This document shows positions 43,662 to 52,416 of a stretch of DNA of 64,000 bases, one piece after another (the stretch's first letter is position 1; the number at the start of each line of letters is the position of its first letter). The stretch spans positions 3,224,001 to 3,288,000 of the forward strand of contig NZ_LN850107.1 in NCBI RefSeq assembly GCF_900070365.1, in the 5' to 3' direction. The notes below the pieces were generated by a model. That model was not told the origin of the DNA and searched no databases. It was given only the letters and a program-made list of their open reading frames with translations. Source of the DNA: Alloactinosynnema sp. L-07 (GTDB lineage Bacteria; Actinomycetota; Actinomycetes; Mycobacteriales; Pseudonocardiaceae). The position numbers were made by a program, and so were the translations under genes.

Positions 43662-45572
43662 TTAGAGCAATGTCAACTGGTCCTGCGCAACGGGCACATC
43701 CGGTGCGCCGTGGGGAAGGCTGCCGCGCGGCCATCGTGGTTCGGGAATGTCGGGCCCGGCGAATCCGTGTCTGCGCAACAAGGGCCCGACCCGGGTGCCC
43801 AACGCGCGTCGGTAGCGGATGTCGGCGTTGGTTCCGGTGCCGTAGATCCGGCGATAGAGCGGGACCAGCGCGGGGTGGTCGCGCGCGAGCCAGGCGGCGA
43901 ACCACTCCCTCGCGCCTGGTCTCAGGTGCAAGGGCAGCACTGTCACCCCGGTCGCGCCCGCCCGGGCGATCTGGGCGAGCAGCGCGTCGAGTTGTTCGCG
44001 GGAGTCGGTGAGGCCGGGCAGGACCGGGGCGACCATGACCGCGCAGGGCAGGCCCGCCTCCCTGGCCCGGCGGACCAGTTCCAGCCGCGCCTGCGGGCTG
44101 GCCGTGCCCGGCTCCAGGCGGCGCTGGACATCGCGGTCGAGCAGGGCGATGGAGACGCCCAGCCCGACGGGGACGTCCGCGCTGACCGAGGTGAGCAGCG
44201 GCAGGTCGCGGAACAGGACCGTGCCCTTGGTCAGGATGGAGAACGGGGTGCCGGAGTCGGCCAGCGCGCGGATGATGCCCGGCATCAGCTGGTAGCGGCC
44301 CTCGGCGCGCTGGTATGGGTCGGTGTTGGTGCCCATCGCGACGTGTTCGCGGGTCCAGCTCTTCGCGCGCAGCTGGCGGGCGAGGACCTCCGGGGCGTTG
44401 ACCTTGACCACGATCTGGCTGTCGAAGTCGTGGCCCGCGTCGAGATCCAGGTAGGTGTGGGTATTGCGGGCGAAGCAGTTGTGGCTCACCACGCCGTTGG
44501 CGATGAAGTCGCCGGTGCCGGTGGTGATGTCGAACAGCGGCAGCGACAGGCCCAACGGGCGGATCTCCAGCACGCCCAGCCGCGCCGCCGACTTGATCGC
44601 CGCGTCGGTGATCGTGCGCTTGGCGGTGACGGCGGGACCCACCGTGTGGAACAGCCGCAGGTGTTCGGCCAGGCCACCGTCGACGCGCACGCAGCACCGC
44701 CCGCCGGGGACCCTCCGTTCCTCCACCGCTGACTGGAAGCCGAAGCGCGCCAAGGCTTCCAGGACCGCCGTGGCCGTGCGCTCGCTCAGGTTGGCGAAGC
44801 GGACGATGCGGTGGGCGTAGCCGCCGTCGGTGTCGAACACGCCCGCGAGCAAGCCTTTGCGCCACTCGTCGGTTGGCGTGTCCGGCCACTCGACCGGCAG
44901 GCTCAGGCCGAGGTCGTCGAGCAGATAGGCCGAGACCCTGGCCTGGACCTGCTCGGCGGGCGCGGCGCCACCGTCGCCCCTGGCGACGCCGCACAGATAG
45001 CCCCGGCGGTACTCGGCGGTGTCCTTGGGCGGCGGGGCGAACTTTCCCGTGCCCATCAGCTTGTTGCCGACGGTGAGGTGTGGCCTGCGGTCCGGGCCCG
45101 CCACCGCCCCGGTGACGTGTTTCCAGCCGCGCTCGGTGAGGAAGCGGTGGTCGCCGCTGGCGATGAGGACGGTGCCGTCCTCGAGCGTGACGCGGTAGGC
45201 GGGTTTGACGGTGGACCAATGGTCACGCACCTCCGTCGTCACGTAGTGCCGGTAGCTGCCGCGACGCTCGGTGCCGTAGACCCGGTCGCCGACGCGCAGC
45301 GCGGAGATCGGCTTGGTGGTGCCGTCCGCCATGAGGATCGGAGTGTCGCCGTGCAGGCAGTAGCTGCACGCGTGGGAGCAGCCCCGATACGGGTTGACCG
45401 TCCAGCCGAACGGCAGCGACGAGCCGCCCGCCACCTTGTTGAGCACGGACTTGGCGAGCACCTCGTGAAAGACCATGCCCGAGAACTCCGGGGTACGTAC
45501 GCTGCGCACCAGTCCGGGCAGACCAGGCAGTGCCTGCTCACCACCCGCCGCCAACTGCCCGTCCCATCGCAC
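43662..45572 (-). CDS. Intein-containing Rv2578c family radical SAM protein
   Basis: 636-residue precursor; splicing would leave about 342 residues, the size of mycobacterial Rv2578c. Host sequence: 'EFSGMVFHEVLAKSVLNKV', the Fe-S motif CxxxCxxC in 'GCSHACSY' plus the first residue of the C-extein, then 'NTHTYLDLDAGHDFDSQIVVK', 'ALGTNTDPYQRAEGRY' and 'GTPFSILTKGTVL'. An intein of 294 residues splits the motif so that the third cluster Cys becomes the +1 Cys of the splice junction. The reaction of this SplB-like radical SAM group is unknown. GTG start 45570-45572 chosen by homology (product MRWDGQ). Confidence 0.92.
   Translation of the reverse strand: MRWDGQLAAGGEQALPGLPGLVRSVRTPEFSGMVFHEVLAKSVLNKVAGGSSLPFGWTVNPYRGCSHACSYCLHGDTPILMADGTTKPISALRVGDRVYGTERRGSYRHYVTTEVRDHWSTVKPAYRVTLEDGTVLIASGDHRFLTERGWKHVTGAVAGPDRRPHLTVGNKLMGTGKFAPPPKDTAEYRRGYLCGVARGDGGAAPAEQVQARVSAYLLDDLGLSLPVEWPDTPTDEWRKGLLAGVFDTDGGYAHRIVRFANLSERTATAVLEALARFGFQSAVEERRVPGGRCCVRVDGGLAEHLRLFHTVGPAVTAKRTITDAAIKSAARLGVLEIRPLGLSLPLFDITTGTGDFIANGVVSHNCFARNTHTYLDLDAGHDFDSQIVVKVNAPEVLARQLRAKSWTREHVAMGTNTDPYQRAEGRYQLMPGIIRALADSGTPFSILTKGTVLFRDLPLLTSVSADVPVGLGVSIALLDRDVQRRLEPGTASPQARLELVRRAREAGLPCAVMVAPVLPGLTDSREQLDALLAQIARAGATGVTVLPLHLRPGAREWFAAWLARDHPALVPLYRRIYGTGTNADIRYRRALGTRVGPLLRRHGFAGPDIPEPRWPRGSLPHGAPDVPVAQDQLTLL
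44478..45359 (-). mobile_element. Intein with LAGLIDADG homing endonuclease
   Basis: Protein-splicing element of 294 residues. Block A 'CLHGDTPILMADGTTKPIS' begins with Cys1; block B has 'IASGDHRFLTERGW' (His in the SxxH form); the LAGLIDADG blocks are 'GYLCGVARGDGG' and 'LLAGVFDTDGGYAH', both with the catalytic acidic residue. Block F 'LPLFDITTGTGDFIANGVV' leads into block G 'SHN' followed by Cys+1. All splice residues look intact, so it should splice, and the endonuclease may be active. Confidence 0.92.
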
Positions 45573-45735
45573 GACACCAGTCGAACACATGTTCGAACCG
45601 GTGTCAACGAACGGAGACGGCCTCTACGCCGACGCGTGCGCGCCCACCACGAGCACCGACTCCGGCGGGCGGTCCGCGCGTGCGACGCGGCGATCCGAAG
45701 CGAATTCACCTTCGCCCTTTACAAAAGTCTCCCTC

Positions 45736-45765
45736 TTGTCAAACGCTGTTTACAAACCTTATGGT
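45736..45765 (+). promoter_or_regulatory. Putative alkB promoter with overlapping palindromic operator
   Basis: TTGTCA (-35, 45736-45741) and TATGGT (-10, 45760-45765) are 18 nt apart. An imperfect inverted repeat TTGTcAAAC...GTTTACAA (45736-45755) covers the spacer, in a distinctly AT-rich stretch. It fits a TetR-type site, perhaps for the regulator encoded after alkB. Confidence 0.45.
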
Positions 45766-45795
45766 TTTGTCAACGACAGCCGGGAGGCGAGGACC

Positions 45796-47262
45796 ATGTC
45801 GACGGAGACGTCAGGAACCATCCCGCGGGGCTCCACCGAGGCGTGGCGGGACGGCAAGCGCTACCTGTGGCTGATCGGCCTGGTGGTGCCCTCGCTGGCC
45901 TTCGTGGCGATCGGCCTGTACTTCGCCACCGACTGGGCCATCTGGCTGTGGCTGGGCCCCGTGGTGATCCTGGGCGTCGTCCCCGCCATCGACCTGATCG
46001 CGGGCCTCGACCGGACCAACCCGCCCGACGACATGCTCGAGACGCTGGAGAACGACAAGTACTACCGCTGGATCACCTACGCGTTCCTGCCGATCCAGTA
46101 CGCGGGCTTCATCGCCGCGTTCTGGATGATCGGCACGACGGAGATGTCGACGTTCGCCAAGATCGGCCTGGCGATCTCGATCGGCTGTATCGGCGGCATC
46201 GGGATCAACACCGCGCACGAGCTGGGCCACAAGAAGGAGAGCCACGAGCGCTGGCTGTCCAAGGTGGCGCTGGCCCAGAGCTTCTACGGCCACTTCTACA
46301 TCGAGCACAACCGCGGCCACCACGTCCGCGTCGCCACCCCGGAGGACCCGGCCAGCAGCCGGGTGGGCGAGAACTTCTACCAGTTCTGGCCGCGCACCGT
46401 CATCGGCTCGCTCAAGAGCGCGTGGCGGCTGGAGGAGAAGCGCTACGCCCGCCGCGACCAGCACCCGTTCCGGATCGGCAACGACGTCCTCAACGCCTGG
46501 CTGATGTCGGCGGTGCTGTGGACCGGCATGACCATCGCGTTCGGCGTCGAGATCCTGCCGTACCTGGTGATCCAGGCCGTTGTCGGCTTCTCGCTGCTCG
46601 AGGTCGTCAACTACATGGAGCACTACGGCATGCTGCGCCAGAAGGTCGGCGACCCCGACAAGCGCCGCTACCAGCGGGTGCAGCCCAGCCACAGCTGGAA
46701 CTCCAACAACATCGCCACCAACGTGCTGCTCTACCACCTGCAGCGGCACAGCGACCACCACGCCAACCCGACCCGCCGCTACCAGACGCTGCGCGACTTC
46801 GAGGAGTCGCCGGTGCTGCCGACCGGGTACGCGGGCATGATCGTGCTGGCGCTGATCCCACCGCTGTGGCGCCGGGTGATGGACTACCGCGTGCTGTCGC
46901 ACTTCGACGGCGACATGAGCCGGGCCAACATCTCCCCGCGCAAGCGGGCCAGGATCCTGGCCGAGTACGACGCCCCCGCCCACCGCGCCGAGCCCGCCGA
47001 CCCGCGCGTCTCCCGGGTGACCGAGGTGGCCGCCTGCCACGCGGGCGAGTGCCCCGGCTGCGGCTACGTCTACGACGAGACGGTGGGCGACCCACGCGAA
47101 GGCTTCCCGGCCGGGACGCCGTGGAGCACGGTCCCGGACACCTGGTCCTGTCCCGACTGCGGCGTGCGCGACAAAGTGGACTTTTTGCCTTTGGCGGCCC
47201 CTTTGGCGCCCCCTTCGGGGACGCGCGCTTGGCCGCCTCAAGGTGACGTTTCGGGCACGTGA
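45796..47262 (+). CDS. alkB: Alkane 1-monooxygenase fused to rubredoxin
   Basis: Integral-membrane diiron enzyme that hydroxylates n-alkanes at the terminal carbon, with its electron carrier fused on. 488 residues. AlkB part (1-~385) has about six transmembrane segments and the histidine boxes 'HELGHK', 'EHNRGHH' and 'QRHSDHH', plus the HYG-type 'NYMEHYGM' motif. The C-terminal rubredoxin (about residues 415-465) has the iron Cys in 'CPGCGYVYDE' and 'CPDCG'. Such fusions are known in Dietzia, Gordonia and Prauserella. The last ~13 codons come from a palindromic repeat. No rubredoxin reductase is nearby. Confidence 0.95.
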   Translation: MSTETSGTIPRGSTEAWRDGKRYLWLIGLVVPSLAFVAIGLYFATDWAIWLWLGPVVILGVVPAIDLIAGLDRTNPPDDMLETLENDKYYRWITYAFLPIQYAGFIAAFWMIGTTEMSTFAKIGLAISIGCIGGIGINTAHELGHKKESHERWLSKVALAQSFYGHFYIEHNRGHHVRVATPEDPASSRVGENFYQFWPRTVIGSLKSAWRLEEKRYARRDQHPFRIGNDVLNAWLMSAVLWTGMTIAFGVEILPYLVIQAVVGFSLLEVVNYMEHYGMLRQKVGDPDKRRYQRVQPSHSWNSNNIATNVLLYHLQRHSDHHANPTRRYQTLRDFEESPVLPTGYAGMIVLALIPPLWRRVMDYRVLSHFDGDMSRANISPRKRARILAEYDAPAHRAEPADPRVSRVTEVAACHAGECPGCGYVYDETVGDPREGFPAGTPWSTVPDTWSCPDCGVRDKVDFLPLAAPLAPPSGTRAWPPQGDVSGT

Positions 47263-47316
47263 ACACGCCAGACTTCGTCGGCGCGTTCACGCACCCGAAA
47301 CGTCACCGCGGCCAAG
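47224..47316. repeat. Large imperfect palindrome overlapping the alkB 3' end
   Basis: Inner arms of 28 nt (47240-47267 and 47278-47305; 25 of 28 positions match) with a 10-nt loop, enclosed by outer 11-nt arms (CGCTTGGCCGC at 47224-47234 and its complement at 47306-47316). It encodes the final AlkB codons including the stop. It probably forms a terminator-like hairpin and resembles a miniature or REP-type element. Confidence 0.7.
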
Positions 47317-47358
47317 CGGGTGGGAGTGGCGTGATTACAGCTATCTAAGGTGGCAGTC

Positions 47359-47943
47359 ATGACGGCGGTCGGTTCGGACGAGGTGGGCCCGCACCGGCAG
47401 CGCATCATCGCCGCGGCGGCTGAGCTGACCGTGACGTCGGGGTGGGCGTCGGTGACGATGTCGCGGCTGGCCGAGATCGTCGGGGTGAGCCGCCAGACCG
47501 TCTACAACGAGATCGGCTCCAAGCCCGCCCTCGCCGAGGCCATGGTGCTCGACGAGCTGGCCCGGTTCCTCGCGGTGGTCGACAAGGCGTTCGAACACCA
47601 TCCCGGCGACCTCATCCCCGCGATCACCGAGGCCGTGCGCGGCGCGCTGGAGCTGGCCCAGGGCAACACCTTGCTGCACGCCGTCGTCTCGGCCACCCAC
47701 GGTGCCGACACCGAACTGCTGCCGCTGCTGACCACCCACGCCGGGTCGCTGCTGAGCACCGCGAAGGCCGTGGTGGCCGACCGGCTGCGGCCATTCGACC
47801 TGGCGCTCGATGAACACGAACTCGAAGTGGTGATCGACATGGTCGTGCGGCTCGTCCTCAGCCACGTCATGCAGCCCTCGGCGACACCAGCGCAGACCGC
47901 CGACGACATCGCGTGGATCGCCGGGCGAGTCCTGGCCGGGTGA
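47359..47943 (+). CDS. TetR/AcrR family regulator, probably of alkB
   Basis: 194 residues from ATG 47359-47361 with AGGTGG 5 nt upstream. N-terminal helix-turn-helix 'MSRLAEIVGVSRQTVYNEIG' (about residues 33-52), then an all-helical ligand-binding domain. TetR genes follow alkB-rubredoxin genes in many alkane-degrading actinobacteria (AlkU-type), so it likely represses alkB until an alkane or fatty acid signal is present. That link is inferred from position. Confidence 0.88.
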   Translation: MTAVGSDEVGPHRQRIIAAAAELTVTSGWASVTMSRLAEIVGVSRQTVYNEIGSKPALAEAMVLDELARFLAVVDKAFEHHPGDLIPAITEAVRGALELAQGNTLLHAVVSATHGADTELLPLLTTHAGSLLSTAKAVVADRLRPFDLALDEHELEVVIDMVVRLVLSHVMQPSATPAQTADDIAWIAGRVLAG

Positions 47944-47969
47944 CGGCGCGCGGTCCATAGGATTGCGCG

Positions 47970-49187
47970 GTGGATGACTGGGACACGCAGCCGATCCCGC
48001 GGGTCCCGGCCGCCGCGGAACCTTCCCCTGGATCAGGGCACGGACATGGGCACGGCCACGGGCCCGCCACCCCGGTCTCCGCGCGGGTGCGCAAGCTGCT
48101 CATCGCCCTGGTGGCGCCGTTCGCGCTCGCCGCGGTCGCGGGGGTCGCGCTGCTCTTCCCCACCGGCGACGGTCCGGCCGACGTAGGCCAACAGCCCGTC
48201 CTCGGGTCCGTCACCGCCGCGCAGGCCGGTCCCTGCGGTGAGGGCGGCGACGACAAGCAGTGCCTGATCGTCACCGTGCTGATGTCCGACGGGAAGGCCG
48301 CGGGCAGCGACATCCGCACCACCGTCCCCGTGGAGCCCAGCACCCCGCGCTTCGCCGTCGGCGACGACGTGGTGCTCGCCTACAGCGGCGGCGACCCGCT
48401 CAGCGGCGGCTCCTACCAGCTCGTGGACTTCCAGCGGGGCGTGCCGCTGGCGGTGCTGGCCGCGCTGTTCGCCGCCGCGGTGCTGGCGCTGGGCCGCTGG
48501 CAGGGCCTCAAGGCGCTCGTGTCGCTCGGCGCGACGTTCGCGGTGCTGCTGCTGTTCATCCTCCCGGCCATCCTGCGCGGGGAGAACCCGTTGCTCGTGG
48601 CCGTCGCGGGCGCGGGCGTGATCATGTTCGTGGTGCTCTATCTGACCCATGGGCTGTCCGCGCGGACGACGACCGCGGTCCTGGGCACGATGGTCAGCCT
48701 GGCGCTCATCGGAGTACTCAGCGCGGCGTTCGCGGCGGCGGCCAAGCTGACCGGACTGGACGAGGAGACCGCGAACCTCGTCGGTTCGCTCGGCACCCCG
48801 ATCGACACCCGCGGCCTGCTGCTCGCGGGCATCGTCATCGGCGCGCTCGGTGTCCTCGACGACGTCACGATCACCCAGACGAGCGCGGTCTGGGAACTGC
48901 GCGCGGCGAATCCGGCGCTGGGCTTCCGCGAGCTCTACGCCGCGGGCGGGCGCATCGGCCGCGACCACGTGTCGTCGGCGGTGAACACGCTGGTCATGGC
49001 CTACGCGGGCGCCGCGCTGCCGGTGTTGCTCTACTCGTCGATCTCGGGGGTCGGCCTGGGCACGATCCTGGGCTCGCAGTCGATCGCCCAGGAAATCGTG
49101 CGGACACTGGTCGGCAGCATCGGGCTGGTCGCCGCCGTCCCCGTCACCACCGCGATCGCCGCCTGGGTGGCGATCCACGAGGAGTAG
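47970..49187 (+). CDS. YibE/F family membrane protein
   Basis: 405 residues, GTG start. A His/Gly-rich N-terminal tail (GSGHGHGHGHGP) may bind metal. It is followed by one transmembrane helix, an extracytoplasmic beta domain (about residues 75-155), and seven to eight more helices with the family motif 'GALGVLDDVTITQTSAVWELR'. YibE/F proteins are uncharacterised, with transport proposed. The downstream enzyme gene starts 2 nt after the stop, so the pair is probably cotranscribed. Confidence 0.9.
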   Translation: MDDWDTQPIPRVPAAAEPSPGSGHGHGHGHGPATPVSARVRKLLIALVAPFALAAVAGVALLFPTGDGPADVGQQPVLGSVTAAQAGPCGEGGDDKQCLIVTVLMSDGKAAGSDIRTTVPVEPSTPRFAVGDDVVLAYSGGDPLSGGSYQLVDFQRGVPLAVLAALFAAAVLALGRWQGLKALVSLGATFAVLLLFILPAILRGENPLLVAVAGAGVIMFVVLYLTHGLSARTTTAVLGTMVSLALIGVLSAAFAAAAKLTGLDEETANLVGSLGTPIDTRGLLLAGIVIGALGVLDDVTITQTSAVWELRAANPALGFRELYAAGGRIGRDHVSSAVNTLVMAYAGAALPVLLYSSISGVGLGTILGSQSIAQEIVRTLVGSIGLVAAVPVTTAIAAWVAIHEE

Positions 49188-49189
49188 AG

Positions 49190-50935
49190 ATGCGCTTCAC
49201 CACTCGCCCGGAGCTGGTCGGCACGTTCGGGATGGTGTCCTCGACGCACTGGCTGGCCTCGGCTGCGGGGATGGCGGTGCTGGAGGACGGCGGCAACGCA
49301 TTCGACGCGGCCGTCGCCACCGGATTCGTGCTGCAGGTGGTCGAACCGCACCTGAACGGCCCTGGCGGCGAGGTGCCCGCGCTGTTCACCACGGCCGCCG
49401 ACCCGACCCCGCGCGTGCTCTGCGGCCAAGGCGTCGCGCCCGCCGCCGCGAGCGTCCAGCGCTACCGCGACCTCGGGCTCGACCTGGTCCCGGGCACCGG
49501 CCTGCTCGCCGCGACCGTGCCGGGCTCGTGGGACGCGTGGCTCCTGCTGCTGCGCGACCACGGCACGAAGGAACTGCCCGACGTGCTCCGGTACGCGATC
49601 TCCTACGCCCGCGACGGGTTCCCCCTGGTGCCGAACATCCGCGCGGTCATCGACCAGGTGCGGGAGCTGTTCACCGACCACTGGCCGACCTCCGCGCACT
49701 GGCTCGGCGTGACCGGCGACCGTCATGCCAACCCTGTCCTCGCGGGCACCTGGGAGCGGCTGCTGAGCGAGGCGGTGGGGCCGACCAGGGAGGCGCGCAT
49801 CGATGCCGCCCGAGCCGCGTGGTCGCAGGGTTTCGTGGCCGAGGCGATCGACGCGTTCTGCCGCACGGCGGTCCGCGACAGCTCGGGCCGTGCGCACGCG
49901 GGCCTGCTGACCGGCCAGGACCTGGCGGGGTGGTCGGCGACCTACGAGGACGCGGTCTCGATCGACCAGGGCGAGTGGACCGTGGCGAAGTGCGGCCCGT
50001 GGACCCAAGGACCTGTTCTCCTGCAACAGCTCCGCCTGCTCGACGGGTTCGATCTGTCCTATGTGGATGGAATACCCACGGCGGCGACCGTCCACACTGT
50101 CCTGGAATGCGCCAAGCTCGCGTTCGCCGACCGGGAGGCCTGGTACGGCGACACCGAGGTCCCACTGGACGGCCTGCTCGCACCGGCCTACGCCGATGAA
50201 CGGCGAGCGCTGGTCGGCGACAGGGCGTCGTTTGAGCTGCGTCCAGGATCGCCCGGCGGCCGCGTCCCCCGGCTGCCAGAGCCGCCCGCCCCGCGCGAGG
50301 TGCTCCGGTCGGTCGAGGTCGGCGAGCACGTCATCAGCCGCGACGGCCGGACCAGGGGCGACACCGTGCACGTCGACGTCGTTGACCGGCACGGCAACAT
50401 GATCTCCGCGACCCCGTCGGGCGGCTGGCTGCAGTCGTCGCCGACCATCCCGGCACTCGGGTTCTGTCTGAACTCCCGCGCCGAGATGTTCTGGCTGACC
50501 GAGGGGCTGCCCAACTCGCTGGCGGGCGGCAAACGGCCGCGGATCACGCTCACCCCGACCCTGGCACTGCGCGACGGCGAACCCGCGTTGGCGTTCGGCA
50601 CCCCGGGCGGGGACGGCCAGGACCAGTGGCAGCTGTGCTTCTGGCTGGCCCACATGCTGGGCGGGCTGAACCTGCAGGCCGCGATCGACGCGCCGACTTG
50701 GCATTCCACGGCGTTCCCCAGCTCGTTCTATCCACGCGCGTCCAACCCGGGCGAGGCGTATGTCGAGTCACGCGTCGGGGCGACGGCATTGGACGACCTG
50801 AGGCGGCGCGGACACCTGGTGGTCGACGCGGGCCCGTGGTCGCTGGGGCGGATGTGCGCGGTCGGCCGGGATCGGGGGCTGCTGCGGGCAGCGGCGAACC
50901 CACGCGGAATGCAGGGGTACGCCGTGGGCCGTTAG
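49190..50935 (+). CDS. Gamma-glutamyltransferase family protein
   Basis: 581 residues, Ntn-hydrolase fold. 'FGMVSSTHWLASAAGMAVLEDGGNAFDAAVA' at the N-terminus is typical, and the autoprocessing Thr lies in 'RGDTVHVDVVDRHGNMIS' (about residue 390). No signal peptide is visible, unlike secreted GGTs, so it may be a cytoplasmic acylase or gamma-glutamyl hydrolase. ATG start with GGAGTAGAG directly upstream. It follows YibE/F by 2 nt and overlaps the convergent gene by 4 nt. Confidence 0.88.
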   Translation: MRFTTRPELVGTFGMVSSTHWLASAAGMAVLEDGGNAFDAAVATGFVLQVVEPHLNGPGGEVPALFTTAADPTPRVLCGQGVAPAAASVQRYRDLGLDLVPGTGLLAATVPGSWDAWLLLLRDHGTKELPDVLRYAISYARDGFPLVPNIRAVIDQVRELFTDHWPTSAHWLGVTGDRHANPVLAGTWERLLSEAVGPTREARIDAARAAWSQGFVAEAIDAFCRTAVRDSSGRAHAGLLTGQDLAGWSATYEDAVSIDQGEWTVAKCGPWTQGPVLLQQLRLLDGFDLSYVDGIPTAATVHTVLECAKLAFADREAWYGDTEVPLDGLLAPAYADERRALVGDRASFELRPGSPGGRVPRLPEPPAPREVLRSVEVGEHVISRDGRTRGDTVHVDVVDRHGNMISATPSGGWLQSSPTIPALGFCLNSRAEMFWLTEGLPNSLAGGKRPRITLTPTLALRDGEPALAFGTPGGDGQDQWQLCFWLAHMLGGLNLQAAIDAPTWHSTAFPSSFYPRASNPGEAYVESRVGATALDDLRRRGHLVVDAGPWSLGRMCAVGRDRGLLRAAANPRGMQGYAVGR

Positions 50936-51573
50936 GGGAGGTTGGCGACGAACTTCGTCACGGCCTCGGCCTTGAGCCGCTGCGCGAGCTTGCCCGACGG
51001 AGCCACGGACGCCAACTGGAACAGCGGCCGGTCCGGCGCCGCCTCGCCTCTGGCCTCGGCCCGCAGTTGAGCGACGAGCAGCTGGGAGAACACCAGGCCC
51101 GCGGTGTTCGAACTGCCCGCCAGCGCGTCGGCGAGCTTCCGCAGCGCGAGGATGCCCAGCTCACGGCCGCCGGTGCCGGAGTAGACCGCCAAGGACAGGT
51201 TGATCGTCTTGCGCTTCTCGGCGACGAGCAGGCCGACGGTGCGGACTCCGCGCACGTCGGTGACGATCAGCTCCAGACGGTCGGCGGCGTGGAGGTCGAC
51301 GCTCTTGCTGCCGATCGTCCTGGCGACCACGCGATGGCCGGCCAGCCAGATCTTGCGGCGGGCCGTGGCCCAGGTCAGCAGGCCGAGGACCCCGGCGACC
51401 ACGGCGGCGGTGATCAGACCAGGGATCCGGCCGCCGATGAGGCCGACGACACCGCCGACCGCGGCGCCGAGGATCACGGAGATCGCGGCCGCGGCGCAGC
51501 CTCGGCGGCGGGAGGTGTCGGCCAGGGTGAGCGGGAGGCGCTCCGGCTCGGGGGTGGCGATCGGCTCGGTCAT
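50932..51573 (-). CDS. Membrane protein of unknown function with PH-like domain
   Basis: 213 residues. Two closely spaced transmembrane helices (about residues 30-50 and 52-70, Gly/Ala-rich) are followed by a soluble domain ('KSVDLHAADRLELIVTDVRG', then 'AEKRKTINLSLAVYSGTGGREL') that looks like the bacterial PH-like fold, and a helical C-terminus. Not recognised as a named family. It starts 2 nt after the stop of the upstream MBL-fold gene and is likely cotranscribed with it. Confidence 0.7.
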   Translation of the reverse strand: MTEPIATPEPERLPLTLADTSRRRGCAAAAISVILGAAVGGVVGLIGGRIPGLITAAVVAGVLGLLTWATARRKIWLAGHRVVARTIGSKSVDLHAADRLELIVTDVRGVRTVGLLVAEKRKTINLSLAVYSGTGGRELGILALRKLADALAGSSNTAGLVFSQLLVAQLRAEARGEAAPDRPLFQLASVAPSGKLAQRLKAEAVTKFVANLP

Positions 51574-51575
51574 GC

Positions 51576-52286
51576 TCAGATGCCCCGGCCCCGGCCACGG
51601 TGGGCCGACGACGGGTCACTGAGGTCGACCATGCCGGTCAGGAACGGGTTGCTGACGCGCTCGCGGCCGATGGTGGTGGCGCCGCCGTGGCCGGGGAGCA
51701 CGACGGTCTCGTCGTCCAGCGTGAGGATCTTGGTGCGCAGCGACTCGGTCATCCGGTCCATGGAGCCGCCGGGCAGGTCGGTGCGGCCGATCGAGCCCGC
51801 GAACAGGGTGTCGCCCGCGAACAGCAGCTGGCCGCCCTCCTCGGTGGCCGAGCGGAACACCACGGAGCCCTCGGTGTGGCCGGGCGTGTGGTCGACGGTC
51901 ATCTTCAGACCGGCGAGGTCGAGTTCCACGCCGTCGGTCATCTCGCGGACCTCGCGGGGCTCGCGCAGCTGCAGGCCGCCGAAGAAGGCCGCCGTCTCGC
52001 GGCTCAGGCCGCGCAGGGGGTCGCTGAGCATGTAGCGGTCGTCGGGGTGGATCCACGCGGGCACGTCGTTGCCGTCGCAGACCGGGGTGACGGAGAAGAC
52101 GTGGTCGAGGTGCCCGTGGGTCAGCAGGACCGCGACCGGCGAGAGCTTGTGCTCGCGCAGGGCGTCGGCGATGGGCTCCTCGGCGTCCTGACCAGGGTCG
52201 ATGATCACGCACGGGCCACCGTTCGCGGGGGCCACGAGGAAGCAGTTGGCCTGGAAGGCCCCGGTCGGGAACCCGACGACGAGCAC
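51576..52286 (-). CDS. MBL-fold metallo-hydrolase (glyoxalase II-like)
   Basis: 236 residues. Zinc ligands in 'LLTHGHLDHVFS', 'HTPGHTEGS', 'LFAGDTLFAGSIGR' and 'VVLPGHG', the glyoxalase II-type pattern; it matches the position of Rv2581c next to a cyclophilin gene. It probably hydrolyses a thioester such as a mycothiol conjugate, not a glutathione one (actinobacteria lack glutathione); this is inferred. GTG start. Divergent from the cyclophilin pair. Confidence 0.9.
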   Translation of the reverse strand: MLVVGFPTGAFQANCFLVAPANGGPCVIIDPGQDAEEPIADALREHKLSPVAVLLTHGHLDHVFSVTPVCDGNDVPAWIHPDDRYMLSDPLRGLSRETAAFFGGLQLREPREVREMTDGVELDLAGLKMTVDHTPGHTEGSVVFRSATEEGGQLLFAGDTLFAGSIGRTDLPGGSMDRMTESLRTKILTLDDETVVLPGHGGATTIGRERVSNPFLTGMVDLSDPSSAHRGRGRGI

Positions 52287-52416
52287 GGCGAACCTCCGGT
52301 CGACGGAATTCTTGGCTGCTTCTCAGCCTAGTGGGCGGTACCACCACACGGTTCTTACCGGGGTCACCAATAGACTGCGCGCCTGCCAGGAACGTGTAGG
52401 TCAGGGAGGATGCCAG

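Noticed and set aside
45475..45795. Upstream extension of the AlkB frame
   Set aside because: It covers the divergent promoter region and has no homology; ATG 45796 has GGAGGCGAGGA upstream and gives the family N-terminus.
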